Source of the DNA: Arthrobacter pigmenti
GTDB lineage: Bacteria > Actinomycetota > Actinomycetes > Actinomycetales > Micrococcaceae
Assembly: GCF_011927905.1 (NCBI RefSeq)
Contig: NZ_JAATJL010000001.1
Coordinates: forward strand, 1,178,001-1,242,000
Length of the DNA stretch: 64,000 nucleotides
Reading direction: 5' to 3'
Part shown: positions 37,947 through 46,502 of the stretch, piece after piece
How positions within the stretch are numbered: the stretch's first letter is position 1
Layout of the letters: each line of letters begins with the position of its first letter
The notes under the pieces: model-generated
The model's input: the letters and a program-made list of their open reading frames with translations, nothing else
What the model was told of the DNA's origin: nothing
Databases searched by the model: none
Program-made: the position numbers and the translations under genes

Positions 37947-38975
37947 TCACGTGGTAATCGCTTGTTCGATTTCCTTCGACGAGAGACGGCGCTCTCCAAC
38001 GTAGTACAGCACCGAACCCGCTGGAAGTTCGGTCTCCCAACCGGGGTTGATGACCAATCCTTCGTGCTGAACAGCCAGCACCGTGGTGGTGAAAGTTCGA
38101 CCCATGGCTTCCTGGACGTCTCCGAAACGGATATTCGAGGGTGATTCCGGCAACCGCGTGCTGTAGGTGTTCCGTCCGCCGTGGCTCATGAGGTCTGCAT
38201 AGACAATCGCAATGCCCGGGTCCTGCAACTCTTCGGTGGCTAAACGGGGGGAGTGCCACTGGACGCAGCGGACGTCGTCGTCGACGTAGGAGAAGTTGCG
38301 GGCACGGCTCATATCGCGGAGGGTCACGACGGTGTGCGCGTTTTGGTTCACGTGGGTCACCGCCACGGTGAGCGCCAAGGCTTCATTGTCGTCCCGGGCA
38401 TCAATGAGTACTCGTGCGGCGCGGTGCACACCTGCGCGTCGCAACACGCTTTCCTCCGACAAGTCACCGCGGACGAAGCCCAGATCCGGCTGCTCGGGCA
38501 TCGGATCATCCTGCACGTCCTCCCACACGCACAGCGCAACCGGATGCGATCCATCGGCAGTTATTTCCCGGACCAGGCGTTCGGTACGTCCGGCGGTATA
38601 ACCGACGATCACCAAGTGGTCCGAGAGATCCAGATCCAGCTGACCCTTCATGCGTTGTCCTTTCGCATTGTCGATCGCCGCGGCGATCCTGGTGAAGAGG
38701 GTCGTCAATGTGACGATGCCTCCGATGATGACGTAGACGCCGACAAGGTGCCCACCCACGGTGGTTGGAAAGAAGTCGCCGTACCCGACCGTCGACGCCG
38801 TGACCAGGAACCACCACCAATAGTTCTCGACCGCCGTGATGGTGTTGGAGGAGGGCTCTGCCCAGATCATCAATGGCCAACTCGTGAAAAAGACTGTGAC
38901 GATGATGAGCGCGGGCAATCCCCAGGTATGGGCGCGACCAAGTCGGCGGATCAGGCGGGACAGTACAAACGGCAC
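37947..38975 (-). CDS. potassium channel with RCK/TrkA-N domain
   Basis: A K+ channel with filter TVGYGD between two membrane helices, followed by a cytoplasmic TrkA-N (RCK) domain beginning at HLVIVGYTAGRTERLV, with Asp-rich LIDARDDNEALALTVAV and a second regulatory domain. GTG 38975 (342 residues) has AAGGAAGGA about ten bases upstream. The longer frame to ATG 39071 would add 32 polar residues without a ribosome-binding site and leave only 14 bases to the divergent gene, so the downstream start is preferred. Confidence 0.85.
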   Translation of the reverse strand: MPFVLSRLIRRLGRAHTWGLPALIIVTVFFTSWPLMIWAEPSSNTITAVENYWWWFLVTASTVGYGDFFPTTVGGHLVGVYVIIGGIVTLTTLFTRIAAAIDNAKGQRMKGQLDLDLSDHLVIVGYTAGRTERLVREITADGSHPVALCVWEDVQDDPMPEQPDLGFVRGDLSEESVLRRAGVHRAARVLIDARDDNEALALTVAVTHVNQNAHTVVTLRDMSRARNFSYVDDDVRCVQWHSPRLATEELQDPGIAIVYADLMSHGGRNTYSTRLPESPSNIRFGDVQEAMGRTFTTTVLAVQHEGLVINPGWETELPAGSVLYYVGERRLSSKEIEQAITT

Positions 38976-39085
38976 CGTGGATCGTCCTTCCTTGTGGTCG
39001 GGCACACCGTTTGACCCTACGCTGAATCCCGCGGCCGGGTCACCTGAATTCCGCTTGAGGGGCCTCGACATGAGAAATTTGGAAT

Positions 39086-39919
39086 ATGGATAACGCTCAG
39101 CCCCGGCCGGCTCGTCCTCAGCACGTCTTCGAAGTGGTACGGCGTGCTTGGGTGACCCCGCATCTTGCGCGTATTACATTGGGCGGCGCCGGATTCGACA
39201 CCTTCGAACCCAAAGAGGCGACTGATAGCTACGTGAAGCTGCTATTTGCCACGCCCGAGCTCGCTCTCGAACCTCCCTACGATCTCGCGGCCCTTCGCGC
39301 ACAACTTCCGCCTGAGGATGTACCGGTCACCCGCACCTACACCGTGAGGCGAATCAACCGTACTGAACGCACTCTGGACATCGACTTCGTTGTTCATGGT
39401 GATGAGGGTCTTGCCGGTCCGTGGGCTGCGCGGGTTCAGCCGGGAGAGCGCATCGCGCTAATGGGGCCCGGGGGTGCCTACTCACCGGATACGACGGCGG
39501 ATTGGCATCTGTTTGCCGGCGATGAATCAGCGCTCCCTGCGATCGCGGCCGCGCTGGAGGCGTTGCCCGCGGAAGCTGTCGGGGTCGCGTTCCTCGAGGC
39601 TGGTGGCCGCGACGACGTCGTCGATCTCTCGAAGCCGTCCGGCGTAGATGTGGTGTGGGTTGAGCGAGGATTGCGGGACGATTCGACGAAGGCTCTGCTC
39701 GCATCCGCGGTTAATTCGTATGAGTGGCCGGCCGGGCGGGTGCAGGTCTTTGCGCATGGCGAGCGGGAGTCGATGAAGGCGTTGCGTGATGTCTTCCTGA
39801 AGGAGCGCGGGCTCGGAAAGGGCCAGCTGTCGCTCTCAGGCTACTGGGCCGCAGGCCGGACGGAGGATCGTTTCCAGGCAGAGAAGCGTGAGCCGATCGG
39901 CGTCATCCTGCCGGGCTGA
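39086..39919 (+). CDS. siderophore-interacting protein (ferric-siderophore reductase family)
   Basis: A 277-residue flavoprotein of the SIP/ViuB family. The FAD-binding motif is TRTYTVRRI (about residues 87-95), with GPGGAYSPDTTADWHLFAGDESALPAI leading the NAD(P)H-binding half and a C-terminal SGYWAAGRTEDRF. Known members reduce ferric siderophores to release iron in the cytoplasm. No transporter or siderophore gene is nearby. It is divergent from the potassium-channel gene. Confidence 0.9.
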   Translation: MDNAQPRPARPQHVFEVVRRAWVTPHLARITLGGAGFDTFEPKEATDSYVKLLFATPELALEPPYDLAALRAQLPPEDVPVTRTYTVRRINRTERTLDIDFVVHGDEGLAGPWAARVQPGERIALMGPGGAYSPDTTADWHLFAGDESALPAIAAALEALPAEAVGVAFLEAGGRDDVVDLSKPSGVDVVWVERGLRDDSTKALLASAVNSYEWPAGRVQVFAHGERESMKALRDVFLKERGLGKGQLSLSGYWAAGRTEDRFQAEKREPIGVILPG

Positions 39920-39979
39920 CGGCGCGTCGTCGTACCAGTCCTGAGCTGGGTGGACGATGGTGCGGAGTATGTTGGACGC

Positions 39980-41002
39980 ATGGCATCCGAGGCAACAGTT
40001 CTATCCGTAGATGGGCCGAACGGCACCCGCGAGGTACGCATTTCCAGTCCGAGCAGGGTCATGTGGCCGGAGTTGGGGCTGACGAAGCTCGATCTCGCCA
40101 AGTATCTGGCCGACGTCGGGGACGCATTCATCGCGGCCAATGGTGACAGGCCGCTCGCCTTGCAACGCTTCGGCGACAGCATCGACGGGGAGCAGTTCTT
40201 CTCGAAGAACCCTCCGAAAGGTGCCCCTGACTACATCCGCTCGGTCAAAGTGGTTTATCCGAGCGCGCGCTCGCACCCGCAGCTGGTTATCGATGAGCCG
40301 GCCGCCGCTGTATGGGCAGCGCAGATGAATACCGTTGTTTTCCATCCGTGGCCGTCGCGCGCCGAGAATTCAGACAACCCGGACCAGCTGCGGATCGACT
40401 TGGACCCGCAGCCGGGAACAGATTTCGACGACGCCGTCCCCGCCGCCATCGAGCTACGGAAAGTCTTGGCGGAGGTGGGCCTCAACGCATTCCTCAAGAC
40501 CTCCGGCAACCGGGGGATTCATGTGTATGCGCCGATCGAGCCGGTCAAGGAGTTCCTTGATGTCCGGCATGCCGTCATCGCTGCGGCGCGTGAGCTGGAA
40601 CGGCGCATGCCAGACAAGGTCACCACATCGTGGTGGAAGGAAGAACGCGGCGAGAAAGTCTTCGTGGACTTCAACCAGGCGAATCGCGATCGGACTATCG
40701 CCGGTGCCTACAGTCCACGGGCACTGGCTCATGCTCCGGTCTCGTGTCCAATAACGTGGGATGAGTTGGAGAAAGTGAACCCGAGCGATTTCACGATTCT
40801 GACCGTTCCGGACCGGCTGAAGTCGGTCGGCGACCCATGGGCCACATTCCACGAGGAGCCAGGGACGATCGATACTCTGCTCGAGTGGTGGCAGCGTGAC
40901 CTTGATTCCGGCTTGGGGGAACTGCCCTTCCCGCCCGACTACCCGAAGATGCCGGGCGAGCCGCCCCGAGTTCAACCGAGCCGGGCGAAGAAGGACAAGT
41001 AA
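39980..41002 (+). CDS. stand-alone LigD-type polymerase/primase (NHEJ PolDom)
   Basis: A 340-residue primase-polymerase related to the LigD polymerase domain. The catalytic DLDPQPG (metal-binding Asp pair) and KTSGNRGIHVY are present, plus SWWKEERGEKVFVDFNQANRDRT. In other bacteria this domain fills gaps during Ku-dependent end joining, fused to a ligase or separate. No Ku or fused ligase domain is present in this gene. ATG 39980 has GGA upstream; the frame is open from GTG 39950. Confidence 0.88.
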   Translation: MASEATVLSVDGPNGTREVRISSPSRVMWPELGLTKLDLAKYLADVGDAFIAANGDRPLALQRFGDSIDGEQFFSKNPPKGAPDYIRSVKVVYPSARSHPQLVIDEPAAAVWAAQMNTVVFHPWPSRAENSDNPDQLRIDLDPQPGTDFDDAVPAAIELRKVLAEVGLNAFLKTSGNRGIHVYAPIEPVKEFLDVRHAVIAAARELERRMPDKVTTSWWKEERGEKVFVDFNQANRDRTIAGAYSPRALAHAPVSCPITWDELEKVNPSDFTILTVPDRLKSVGDPWATFHEEPGTIDTLLEWWQRDLDSGLGELPFPPDYPKMPGEPPRVQPSRAKKDK

Positions 41003-41006
41003 CGAC

Positions 41007-41051
41007 TACTGGCAGCCCCAGGGTGATGCTGAAGCTGCGCCGCTATCGGAC
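41007..41051 (-). pseudogene. vestigial C-terminus of a second PKD-like protein gene
   Basis: Read on the minus strand, the bases just before 41007 encode SDSGAASASPWGCQ and a stop. The intact PKD-like protein nearby ends in PSAWGCQ and a stop. A 16-base identity (TACTGGCAGCCCCAGG) is shared between 41007-41022 and 41863-41878. It lies directly downstream of the second lipoprotein gene, exactly where a duplicate of the PKD gene would end. Confidence 0.45.
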
Positions 41052-41079
41052 GAACCTTCTCGACTGGGCAGCTGAGCGC

Positions 41080-41727
41080 TCAGTCGTTGCTGATGGGAAT
41101 CGGTCCGTAATCGACAGTCGTCCAAGTGCCATTCACAAAGGTGGCGCGAAATAGGTTGGCTTCTTCATCAACGTGTTCTGGGAGCTCATTGATGAGTTCT
41201 CCGGCTTCGTTGTAGACGTCGACTGGAGCCTGCTTGATGGACACGTATGCGTCGACCGAACCATGAATGTTCACTCGGAATTTGGTGTAGTAACCGTCGA
41301 GGCTCACTTCTCCGCCAGTCATCCATCCACCCTCGGCATATACCTCGGTGATCGACTCTTGGATGTTCTGGCAGGTTCTGCATCCAGGATTTGTTACCGC
41401 CCACAGAGGCTGCAAATCATCGGTCGCATAGGCGTAGTTCAGCAACTCGAACCACCACTCAGTGAACGCTTTCAGTCCTTCAATCGAGTTCTCATCCGCC
41501 AGTAAGGGCTTTTCAGGCACAGCAATATTTACGGCCGGCCGGGCTTCAGACACAGGAGACGGCGTAGATGAAGGAGCAGTCGACGGTGACACCGATGCAG
41601 AGGCCGTAGCGGACGCCGACTTAGAAGGAGTCTGGGCGGCACCCTGATCACCGTCTTGACACCCCGCAAGTACGAGAACAGAAAGAGAGGCACCCACAAG
41701 AGCGCCAATCACACGAGACTGAAGCAT
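41080..41727 (-). CDS. DUF6318-like lipoprotein, copy 2
   Basis: A 215-residue predicted lipoprotein. It has a signal peptide with lipobox VLAGC (cysteine about residue 22), a Ser/Ala/Thr/Pro-rich linker, then a globular domain with EKPLLADENSIEGLKAFTEWWFELLNYAYATDDL and a Cys pair in NPGCRTCQN. Function unknown; the domain is of the DUF6318 type. It is a clear paralogue of the gene at 42818-43471. ATG 41727 has AGGAAATTGAG upstream; a longer frame to 41766 is less likely. Confidence 0.82.
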   Translation of the reverse strand: MLQSRVIGALVGASLSVLVLAGCQDGDQGAAQTPSKSASATASASVSPSTAPSSTPSPVSEARPAVNIAVPEKPLLADENSIEGLKAFTEWWFELLNYAYATDDLQPLWAVTNPGCRTCQNIQESITEVYAEGGWMTGGEVSLDGYYTKFRVNIHGSVDAYVSIKQAPVDVYNEAGELINELPEHVDEEANLFRATFVNGTWTTVDYGPIPISND

Positions 41728-41861
41728 GTTTCTCAATTTCCTAAAGACGTAGGCACCCACCTTCACACCGGGTGTTCCGTTGAGCGAGAGGGCAAGCTGA
41801 ACGGAGCCTGCACAGTTCCGAGTAATTTCGTATCTTCAACCGAACTGGGGACAACTAAGGG

Positions 41862-42821
41862 TTACTGGCAGCCCCAGGCTGAGGGATCTTCTTCGCAGGT
41901 TCCGTCTACGAGGCGGTTGTCGGAACGCCAGATGCTGATCAGGTGTGGCTCCGAGTTAACGGTTGCTTGTCCTGCGATGGGGATCCATGGTCCACCGTTG
42001 ACGGAGTAGTCGCCGTTGAATCGTGTCGTGAGGACGAGGTTGTAGTCCCCGGTTTCCTCGTAGACGTGGCTGGTTGGTGTTTCGACCATGAGCCAGTCCT
42101 CTTCTGGGACCGAGTTCCCTGCCGTCATGGTGGATCTGGTGGTGCCGTCGCCGTAGTTCCAGTCGTACTCGACCGGCCATGCGCGGATTCGGACCTCGTC
42201 TCCGAGCGTCTCGAAGGTGAATTCCTGCTCTTCGACGTTCGCCCAGACATTGTTGTGTCCGCCGAGCAAGCCGAAGTTATTGGGCTCGGAGACGACTTCG
42301 GCCGCAATGATCGGCTGGCTCTGGAAATCCTCGAGCGTTATCACGACTGGAGGGTCTACGGGCTCTCCGCCGTTCGGCGGTTCCGGTGCAGGCGAGCCTG
42401 GGTACATGCAGGACCGGTCTCCCGTCACAGACTCACTCGGTGGGGAAGTGCTGGAGTCCACAGATAACCACATCACGAGAATGCCGTTCTCCTCCGCGTT
42501 ACACGCGGCGTTGATCCGCTGACAGACCTCACGATCGAGATTGTTTGCCGCCCCTTGAAGACAGACCCGCTCGTACCTGTAGGAGATTGTAGAGTTGATG
42601 GCCGGTATGTCGGCTTGCGGGACGCCAGTATCTCCGCTCGCACCTCCTCCCGTCCTCGTCTCCTTCTTGACCTTCGATATCGCCTCATCCGAGTTATCAT
42701 TCCAGCCAACGCTCGGAGATGGTTCTTCCACCGCAGTTGCAGGCGCGGACATGAATGCCAATAAGAGAACGGCTACCGTGGTTGTCTGCCCAATTTTTCG
42801 GAGAGCTGTCGAAGTGATCAT
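41862..42821 (-). CDS. secreted PKD-like domain protein
   Basis: A 319-residue protein with an N-terminal signal peptide (cleavage expected after SAPATA, about residue 31). An acidic, Cys-containing region follows (CQRINAACNAEENG). The C-terminal part has the PKD-like core YDWNYGDGTTRSTM and SHVYEETGDYNLVLTT. The start ATG overlaps the stop of the upstream lipoprotein gene (ATGA), so the pair is coupled. Function unknown; probably a surface protein acting with the lipoprotein. Confidence 0.8.
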   Translation of the reverse strand: MITSTALRKIGQTTTVAVLLLAFMSAPATAVEEPSPSVGWNDNSDEAISKVKKETRTGGGASGDTGVPQADIPAINSTISYRYERVCLQGAANNLDREVCQRINAACNAEENGILVMWLSVDSSTSPPSESVTGDRSCMYPGSPAPEPPNGGEPVDPPVVITLEDFQSQPIIAAEVVSEPNNFGLLGGHNNVWANVEEQEFTFETLGDEVRIRAWPVEYDWNYGDGTTRSTMTAGNSVPEEDWLMVETPTSHVYEETGDYNLVLTTRFNGDYSVNGGPWIPIAGQATVNSEPHLISIWRSDNRLVDGTCEEDPSAWGCQ

Positions 42822-43471
42822 TCGGAGGATCCGGTGTTCACACTGCCCACGTCTAGAAGGAGCCAACGGCCGTCCTCGAATAGAGTGATCGCCTCGTTGA
42901 TCTGTGGTTCCGAAAAACCTGCCGTTTCATTTATCAGCTCGCCAGCGGAGTCAAAATAACGAGCATCCGATTGAGTGATTGTGATGAAGGAGGAAAGAGA
43001 TCCTTCACTGTTTAGTTGGAACGCAGTGTCAAACGAACGTAGTCCGATCTCACCGCCGACCAGCCAGCCACCGTCTTTGTAAACACCCTGAATCGAATCC
43101 TTGAAGTTCTGGCAAGTTTTACAACCTTCATCGGTTACTGACCACAGCGGCTCCATGTCGCCAGTAGCGTAGGCGTGGTTCAACAGCTCGAACCACCACC
43201 CCGTGAACGCTTCAAGCCCCTCGATCGAGTTCTCATCCGCCAGCGCAGGCTTCTCGGGCACCGGAATGTTCACTGCAGGCCCGGCCTCGGACGCGGGAGA
43301 CGGCGTGGGCGAAGCAGGAGCAGAAGGCGACTCGGATGAAGAAGCAGAGGCGGAAGCGGACGCCGAATCAGAAGAAGAAGTGGCATCAGGAACACCACCC
43401 TGACACCCCGCAAGTACAAGAACAGAAAGTGCCGCACCCGCAAAAGTGCTGACCACGCGAGACTGAATCAT
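42818..43471 (-). CDS. DUF6318-like lipoprotein, copy 1
   Basis: A 217-residue predicted lipoprotein: signal peptide with VLAGC, a Ser-rich linker, and a domain with EKPALADENSIEGLEAFTGW and WSVTDEGCKTCQNFKDS. It shares most of these motifs with the copy at 41080-41727. ATG 43471 has GGGGAA five bases upstream. It overlaps the PKD-like gene and so forms an operon with it and perhaps with copy 2. Confidence 0.82.
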   Translation of the reverse strand: MIQSRVVSTFAGAALSVLVLAGCQGGVPDATSSSDSASASASASSSESPSAPASPTPSPASEAGPAVNIPVPEKPALADENSIEGLEAFTGWWFELLNHAYATGDMEPLWSVTDEGCKTCQNFKDSIQGVYKDGGWLVGGEIGLRSFDTAFQLNSEGSLSSFITITQSDARYFDSAGELINETAGFSEPQINEAITLFEDGRWLLLDVGSVNTGSSE

Positions 43472-43554
43472 GAATTCCCCGACCATTGGATTACCTTGAC
43501 CGCAACCCATCCTAGCCAACCAGGGACCGCCGATTCAGTTATCCACAGGAGAAG

Positions 43555-44604
43555 TCAGGCGAGGACCTTACTGAGGTCGTACGCGGCAGGTATCTCCAGC
43601 TGCTCGAACGTACAGGAGCGCGCTTCCCGGTCCGGCCGCCACCGTTCAAATTGGGCGGTATGCCGGAACCGGTCGCCCTCCATCTGGTCGTACCGGACTT
43701 CCACCACCCGCCGTGGATGCAGCCGTACGTATGACACGTCCTTGGCAGAAGCGAATCGGCTGCGGTCCGTTTCACCGCGCACAATCTCACCGGAATCGTC
43801 CCGCATGACATCCGGTTCCAGCTCATCGACCAACTCGAGCCGCCGCTTGTCCGAGAACGCGGAAGCGCCGCCCACGTTGCGCAACTCGCCGCCGTCGTCG
43901 TACAGGCCAAGCAACAGCGAACCGACACCCTGGCCGCTCTTATGCACCCGGTAGCCGACCACCACAGCGTCAGCACTCCGATGATGCTTCACCTTGAGCA
44001 TGCGCCGCTTATTCGGCTCGTACGCCGCAGCCAGCGGTTTGGCTACAACACCGTCCAACCCGGCTCCCTCGAACTCGACGAGCCAGCGGCGGGCAAGTTC
44101 GACGTCGTCCGTCACCTGCGACAGATGGACGGGCGCCGCGAAAGACTCCCCGATGCCCTCCAACGCTTTCCGCCGCTGGGCGAAGGGCACCTCCAACAGG
44201 TTGTTGTCGTCGATTCCCAACAGATCAAAGGCAATGAACGACGACGGCGTCTGCTCCGCCAGCAGGCGCACGCGGCTCTCCGCGGGGTGAATCCGCTGGG
44301 AGAGTGCCTCCCAGTCGAGCCGCTCCGCCCCCGGCTCACCTCGCCGGACCACTATCTCGCCGTCGACTACGCACCGCTCAGGCAGGATCGCAAGGAGGGC
44401 TTCCACCAGCTCGGGGAAGTACCGCGTGAGGGTCTTCGATCCGCGGCTTCCGATCTCGCACTTACCGTCAGCGATGTGGACGATCGCTCGGAAGCCATCC
44501 CACTTCGGTTCGTAACTGAGCCCGCCTGGAACGCTGCTAGGCTCCGGAACTGCGTCCATTGCCTTGGCGAGCATGGGCTGAATCGGGAAAGGCACGTCAG
44601 TCAT
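43555..44604 (-). CDS. ATP-dependent DNA ligase (LigC/LigD-ligase type)
   Basis: A 349-residue ATP-dependent ligase. The adenylation motif is KWDGFRA with the nucleophile Lys34. EIGSRGSKTLTRYFPE, VVDGEIVVR, SFIAFDLLGI, GLDGVVAKP and MLKVKHHRSAD are motifs III to V of the nucleotidyltransferase core, and the C-terminal OB fold follows. It is the partner expected for the separate LigD-type polymerase at 39980, which lies on the other strand 2.5 kb away. The ATG 44604 begins MTDVPFPIQPML. Confidence 0.92.
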   Translation of the reverse strand: MTDVPFPIQPMLAKAMDAVPEPSSVPGGLSYEPKWDGFRAIVHIADGKCEIGSRGSKTLTRYFPELVEALLAILPERCVVDGEIVVRRGEPGAERLDWEALSQRIHPAESRVRLLAEQTPSSFIAFDLLGIDDNNLLEVPFAQRRKALEGIGESFAAPVHLSQVTDDVELARRWLVEFEGAGLDGVVAKPLAAAYEPNKRRMLKVKHHRSADAVVVGYRVHKSGQGVGSLLLGLYDDGGELRNVGGASAFSDKRRLELVDELEPDVMRDDSGEIVRGETDRSRFASAKDVSYVRLHPRRVVEVRYDQMEGDRFRHTAQFERWRPDREARSCTFEQLEIPAAYDLSKVLA

Positions 44605-44636
44605 GCTTTGATCCTGTCCTATCGCCGCTGAATTCG

Positions 44637-45404
44637 CTATGCAGGCACGCGCGCTACGAAGATCAACTCCAACGACGATGGCGTGACGGGGGAGCGGTCC
44701 CAGTCGCCGTAGGTTCTTCCAACCTCGAATCCGGCCGACTTCAGCGCGCCGCGAACCGTCTCATGCGCTGGGAAACGCAGCGTGCTGGGTGTGATGATCT
44801 CCTCGCCGCTATCGAGGAACCGGTGCGTCATCTCGAAGGTGACATGCTCTCCGTCCACCTGCAGCGTCGAAGCAGTCCACTCGACCTCGCCGATGCCCTC
44901 TACCAGTGCCCGTCGGCGCGAGAGCTGCGGCGTCCACCGCTCCCATGCACGGGCGAGCGGATTACGGGTCTCGAAAGCCAGCCGGCCGCCGGGGCGCAGG
45001 TGATCGAATGCCCGTCTCAGGAACGCGTGCATGGAGTCATCGTCGAGGAAGACCTGGAAGGCGTGCCCGGTCATGGTGATGAGATCGAACCGCTCAGCGA
45101 GGTCCATCTCGCGTGCATCGGCGCAGACCCACTGGACCTGACCCCGCGTATCGTCCCGCCGTGCCGCTTCGAGCATGGGCGCCGCCGGATCGAGGCCCAC
45201 CACACAGTGCCCGGCTTCGGCCATCGCCAGCGCGAGTGCGCCCGTGCCGCAGCCGGCGTCGAGGACATCGAGTGGTCCGGCACCGGTCAGCTCCACGTAG
45301 AAGCGCACGTCTTCGCGTTCGCCGTTGATCGGGTCGTAAAGGGCGACCAGGCGTTCGTCGATGTAGTGCTCATCAAGCTCGGTGTTATGCCGAGTGCCGT
45401 CCAT
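44637..45404 (-). CDS. class I SAM-dependent methyltransferase
   Basis: A 255-residue methyltransferase. Motif I is VLDAGCGTGALAL, with an acidic residue in VGLDPAAPML and the post-motif DLITMTGHAF. The substrate is unknown. ATG 45404 begins MDGTRHNTELDEHY; the frame is open to 45506 but that stretch is Arg/Pro-rich and not conserved-looking. It is transcribed away from gcvH. Confidence 0.87.
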   Translation of the reverse strand: MDGTRHNTELDEHYIDERLVALYDPINGEREDVRFYVELTGAGPLDVLDAGCGTGALALAMAEAGHCVVGLDPAAPMLEAARRDDTRGQVQWVCADAREMDLAERFDLITMTGHAFQVFLDDDSMHAFLRRAFDHLRPGGRLAFETRNPLARAWERWTPQLSRRRALVEGIGEVEWTASTLQVDGEHVTFEMTHRFLDSGEEIITPSTLRFPAHETVRGALKSAGFEVGRTYGDWDRSPVTPSSLELIFVARVPA

Positions 45405-45551
45405 CCATTCACCGTACGGGATCCGCGGCGGTGGGCAGCGACGCACGGCACGGGGCATGTGCCTATACTCGTTCGTAAGGCCCCCGATCGTAAGAGAAGG
45501 GGCCACTCTTTAAGTCCCAATCACAGCCCGGCGCCCCATGAAAGGCCGATC

Positions 45552-45938
45552 ATGAGCAACGTTCCCGAAGACCTTTACTACACCGCTGAACACGAGTGGG
45601 TGACGGCGCCCGACAACAACGGAGTTGTACGTGTTGGCATCACCGACTTCGCGCAGGACGCGCTCGGCGACGTGGTGTACGTCCAGATGCCCGAGGGCGG
45701 CTCGAAGGTGTCCGCCTCTGACGTCGTCGGCGAGGTGGAATCGACCAAGAGCGTCAGCGACATCTACGCCCCCGTGGCCGGGGAGGTTGTCAACCGCAAT
45801 GAAGCGCTCGACGGCGATCCCGCGCTCATCAACTCGGATCCCTACGGTGATGGCTGGCTGATGGAGATCAAGGTCGAGGACGGCTCGGTCGTGGAAGAAC
45901 TTCTCAGTTCTTCCGAATACGCTCAGCAGGTAGGCTAG
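45552..45938 (+). CDS. gcvH: glycine cleavage system H protein
   Basis: A 128-residue lipoyl-carrier protein. The lipoylation site is the Lys in VESTKSVSD. YYTAEHEWV at the start and SDPYGDGWLMEIKV near the end are conserved. It shuttles the methylamine group between the P and T proteins of glycine cleavage; no other gcv gene is in this window. The true start is ATG 45552; a long open frame upstream is spurious. Confidence 0.95.
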   Translation: MSNVPEDLYYTAEHEWVTAPDNNGVVRVGITDFAQDALGDVVYVQMPEGGSKVSASDVVGEVESTKSVSDIYAPVAGEVVNRNEALDGDPALINSDPYGDGWLMEIKVEDGSVVEELLSSSEYAQQVG

Positions 45939-45963
45939 ACTCACCGGCTTAGGCAATAGAAAA

Positions 45964-45998
45964 GTGGCCAGCCGGGGAACCGGTTGGCCACGCATTTT
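45964..45998 (+). terminator. hairpin terminator between gcvH and garA
   Basis: GTGGCCAGCCGG (45964-45975) pairs with CCGGTTGGCCAC (45980-45991) with one G-T pair around a GGAA loop, followed by GCATTTT. It separates gcvH from garA, so garA probably has its own promoter or depends on readthrough. Confidence 0.8.
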
Positions 45999-46014
45999 GG
46001 GGAAGGAAATTTCA

Positions 46015-46494
46015 ATGGTTGGCGAGAACAATGCAGCCGCTAAGGACGCTTCGGGATCGCACGTGCCGTCACCGGAAACCACTACCATCGGGCTGCCTCC
46101 ACAAACTGCTTCTACAGCCGTGGAACCGCGGCTGACCGGCGAAGAGCTTGCCGCTGTTGCTGCACTGCCTGCGGGATCAGCCCTGCTGATCGCCCACACA
46201 GGCCCGAACGCCGGCGCACGCTTCCTGCTGGATGAGGACGTCACCACAGCCGGACGCCACCCCAATGCAGACATCTTTTTGGACGACGTAACGGTGTCCC
46301 GTAAGCACGCCGAGTTCCGGCGCGGTCCCGAGGGCTTCCGGGTGGAGGACGCCCGGAGCCTGAATGGCACCTACGTGAACAACGATCGCGTGGACAATGT
46401 TGTCCTGCGCAACGGCCATGAAGTGCAGATCGGCAAGTTCCGGCTCACTTTTTACGCCGCAGGTAGCTTCTCGCAGCCGCAGGGCCAGGCCTAG
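46015..46494 (+). CDS. garA: FHA-domain regulator GarA/OdhI
   Basis: A 159-residue protein. Its N-terminal tail holds the ETTTIG motif (residues about 22-27), the site that protein kinases phosphorylate in GarA and OdhI. The FHA domain (about 60-150) contains GRHPNADIFLDDVTVSRKHAEF and SLNGTYVNN. In mycobacteria and corynebacteria the unphosphorylated protein inhibits 2-oxoglutarate dehydrogenase and controls glutamate metabolism; phosphorylation makes the FHA domain bind its own tail. ATG 46015 has GGAAGGA upstream. Confidence 0.9.
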   Translation: MVGENNAAAKDASGSHVPSPETTTIGLPPQTASTAVEPRLTGEELAAVAALPAGSALLIAHTGPNAGARFLLDEDVTTAGRHPNADIFLDDVTVSRKHAEFRRGPEGFRVEDARSLNGTYVNNDRVDNVVLRNGHEVQIGKFRLTFYAAGSFSQPQGQA

Positions 46495-46502
46495 GGGAGT
46501 AC

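Noticed and set aside
44559..45551. Upstream extension of gcvH by 331 codons
   Set aside because: It is antisense to the methyltransferase gene; H proteins are about 128 residues and start at ATG 45552.
45475..45551. Glycine riboswitch ahead of gcvH
   Set aside because: The space is short; a GGCCCC/GGGGCC pairing is visible but not the conserved glycine aptamer core.
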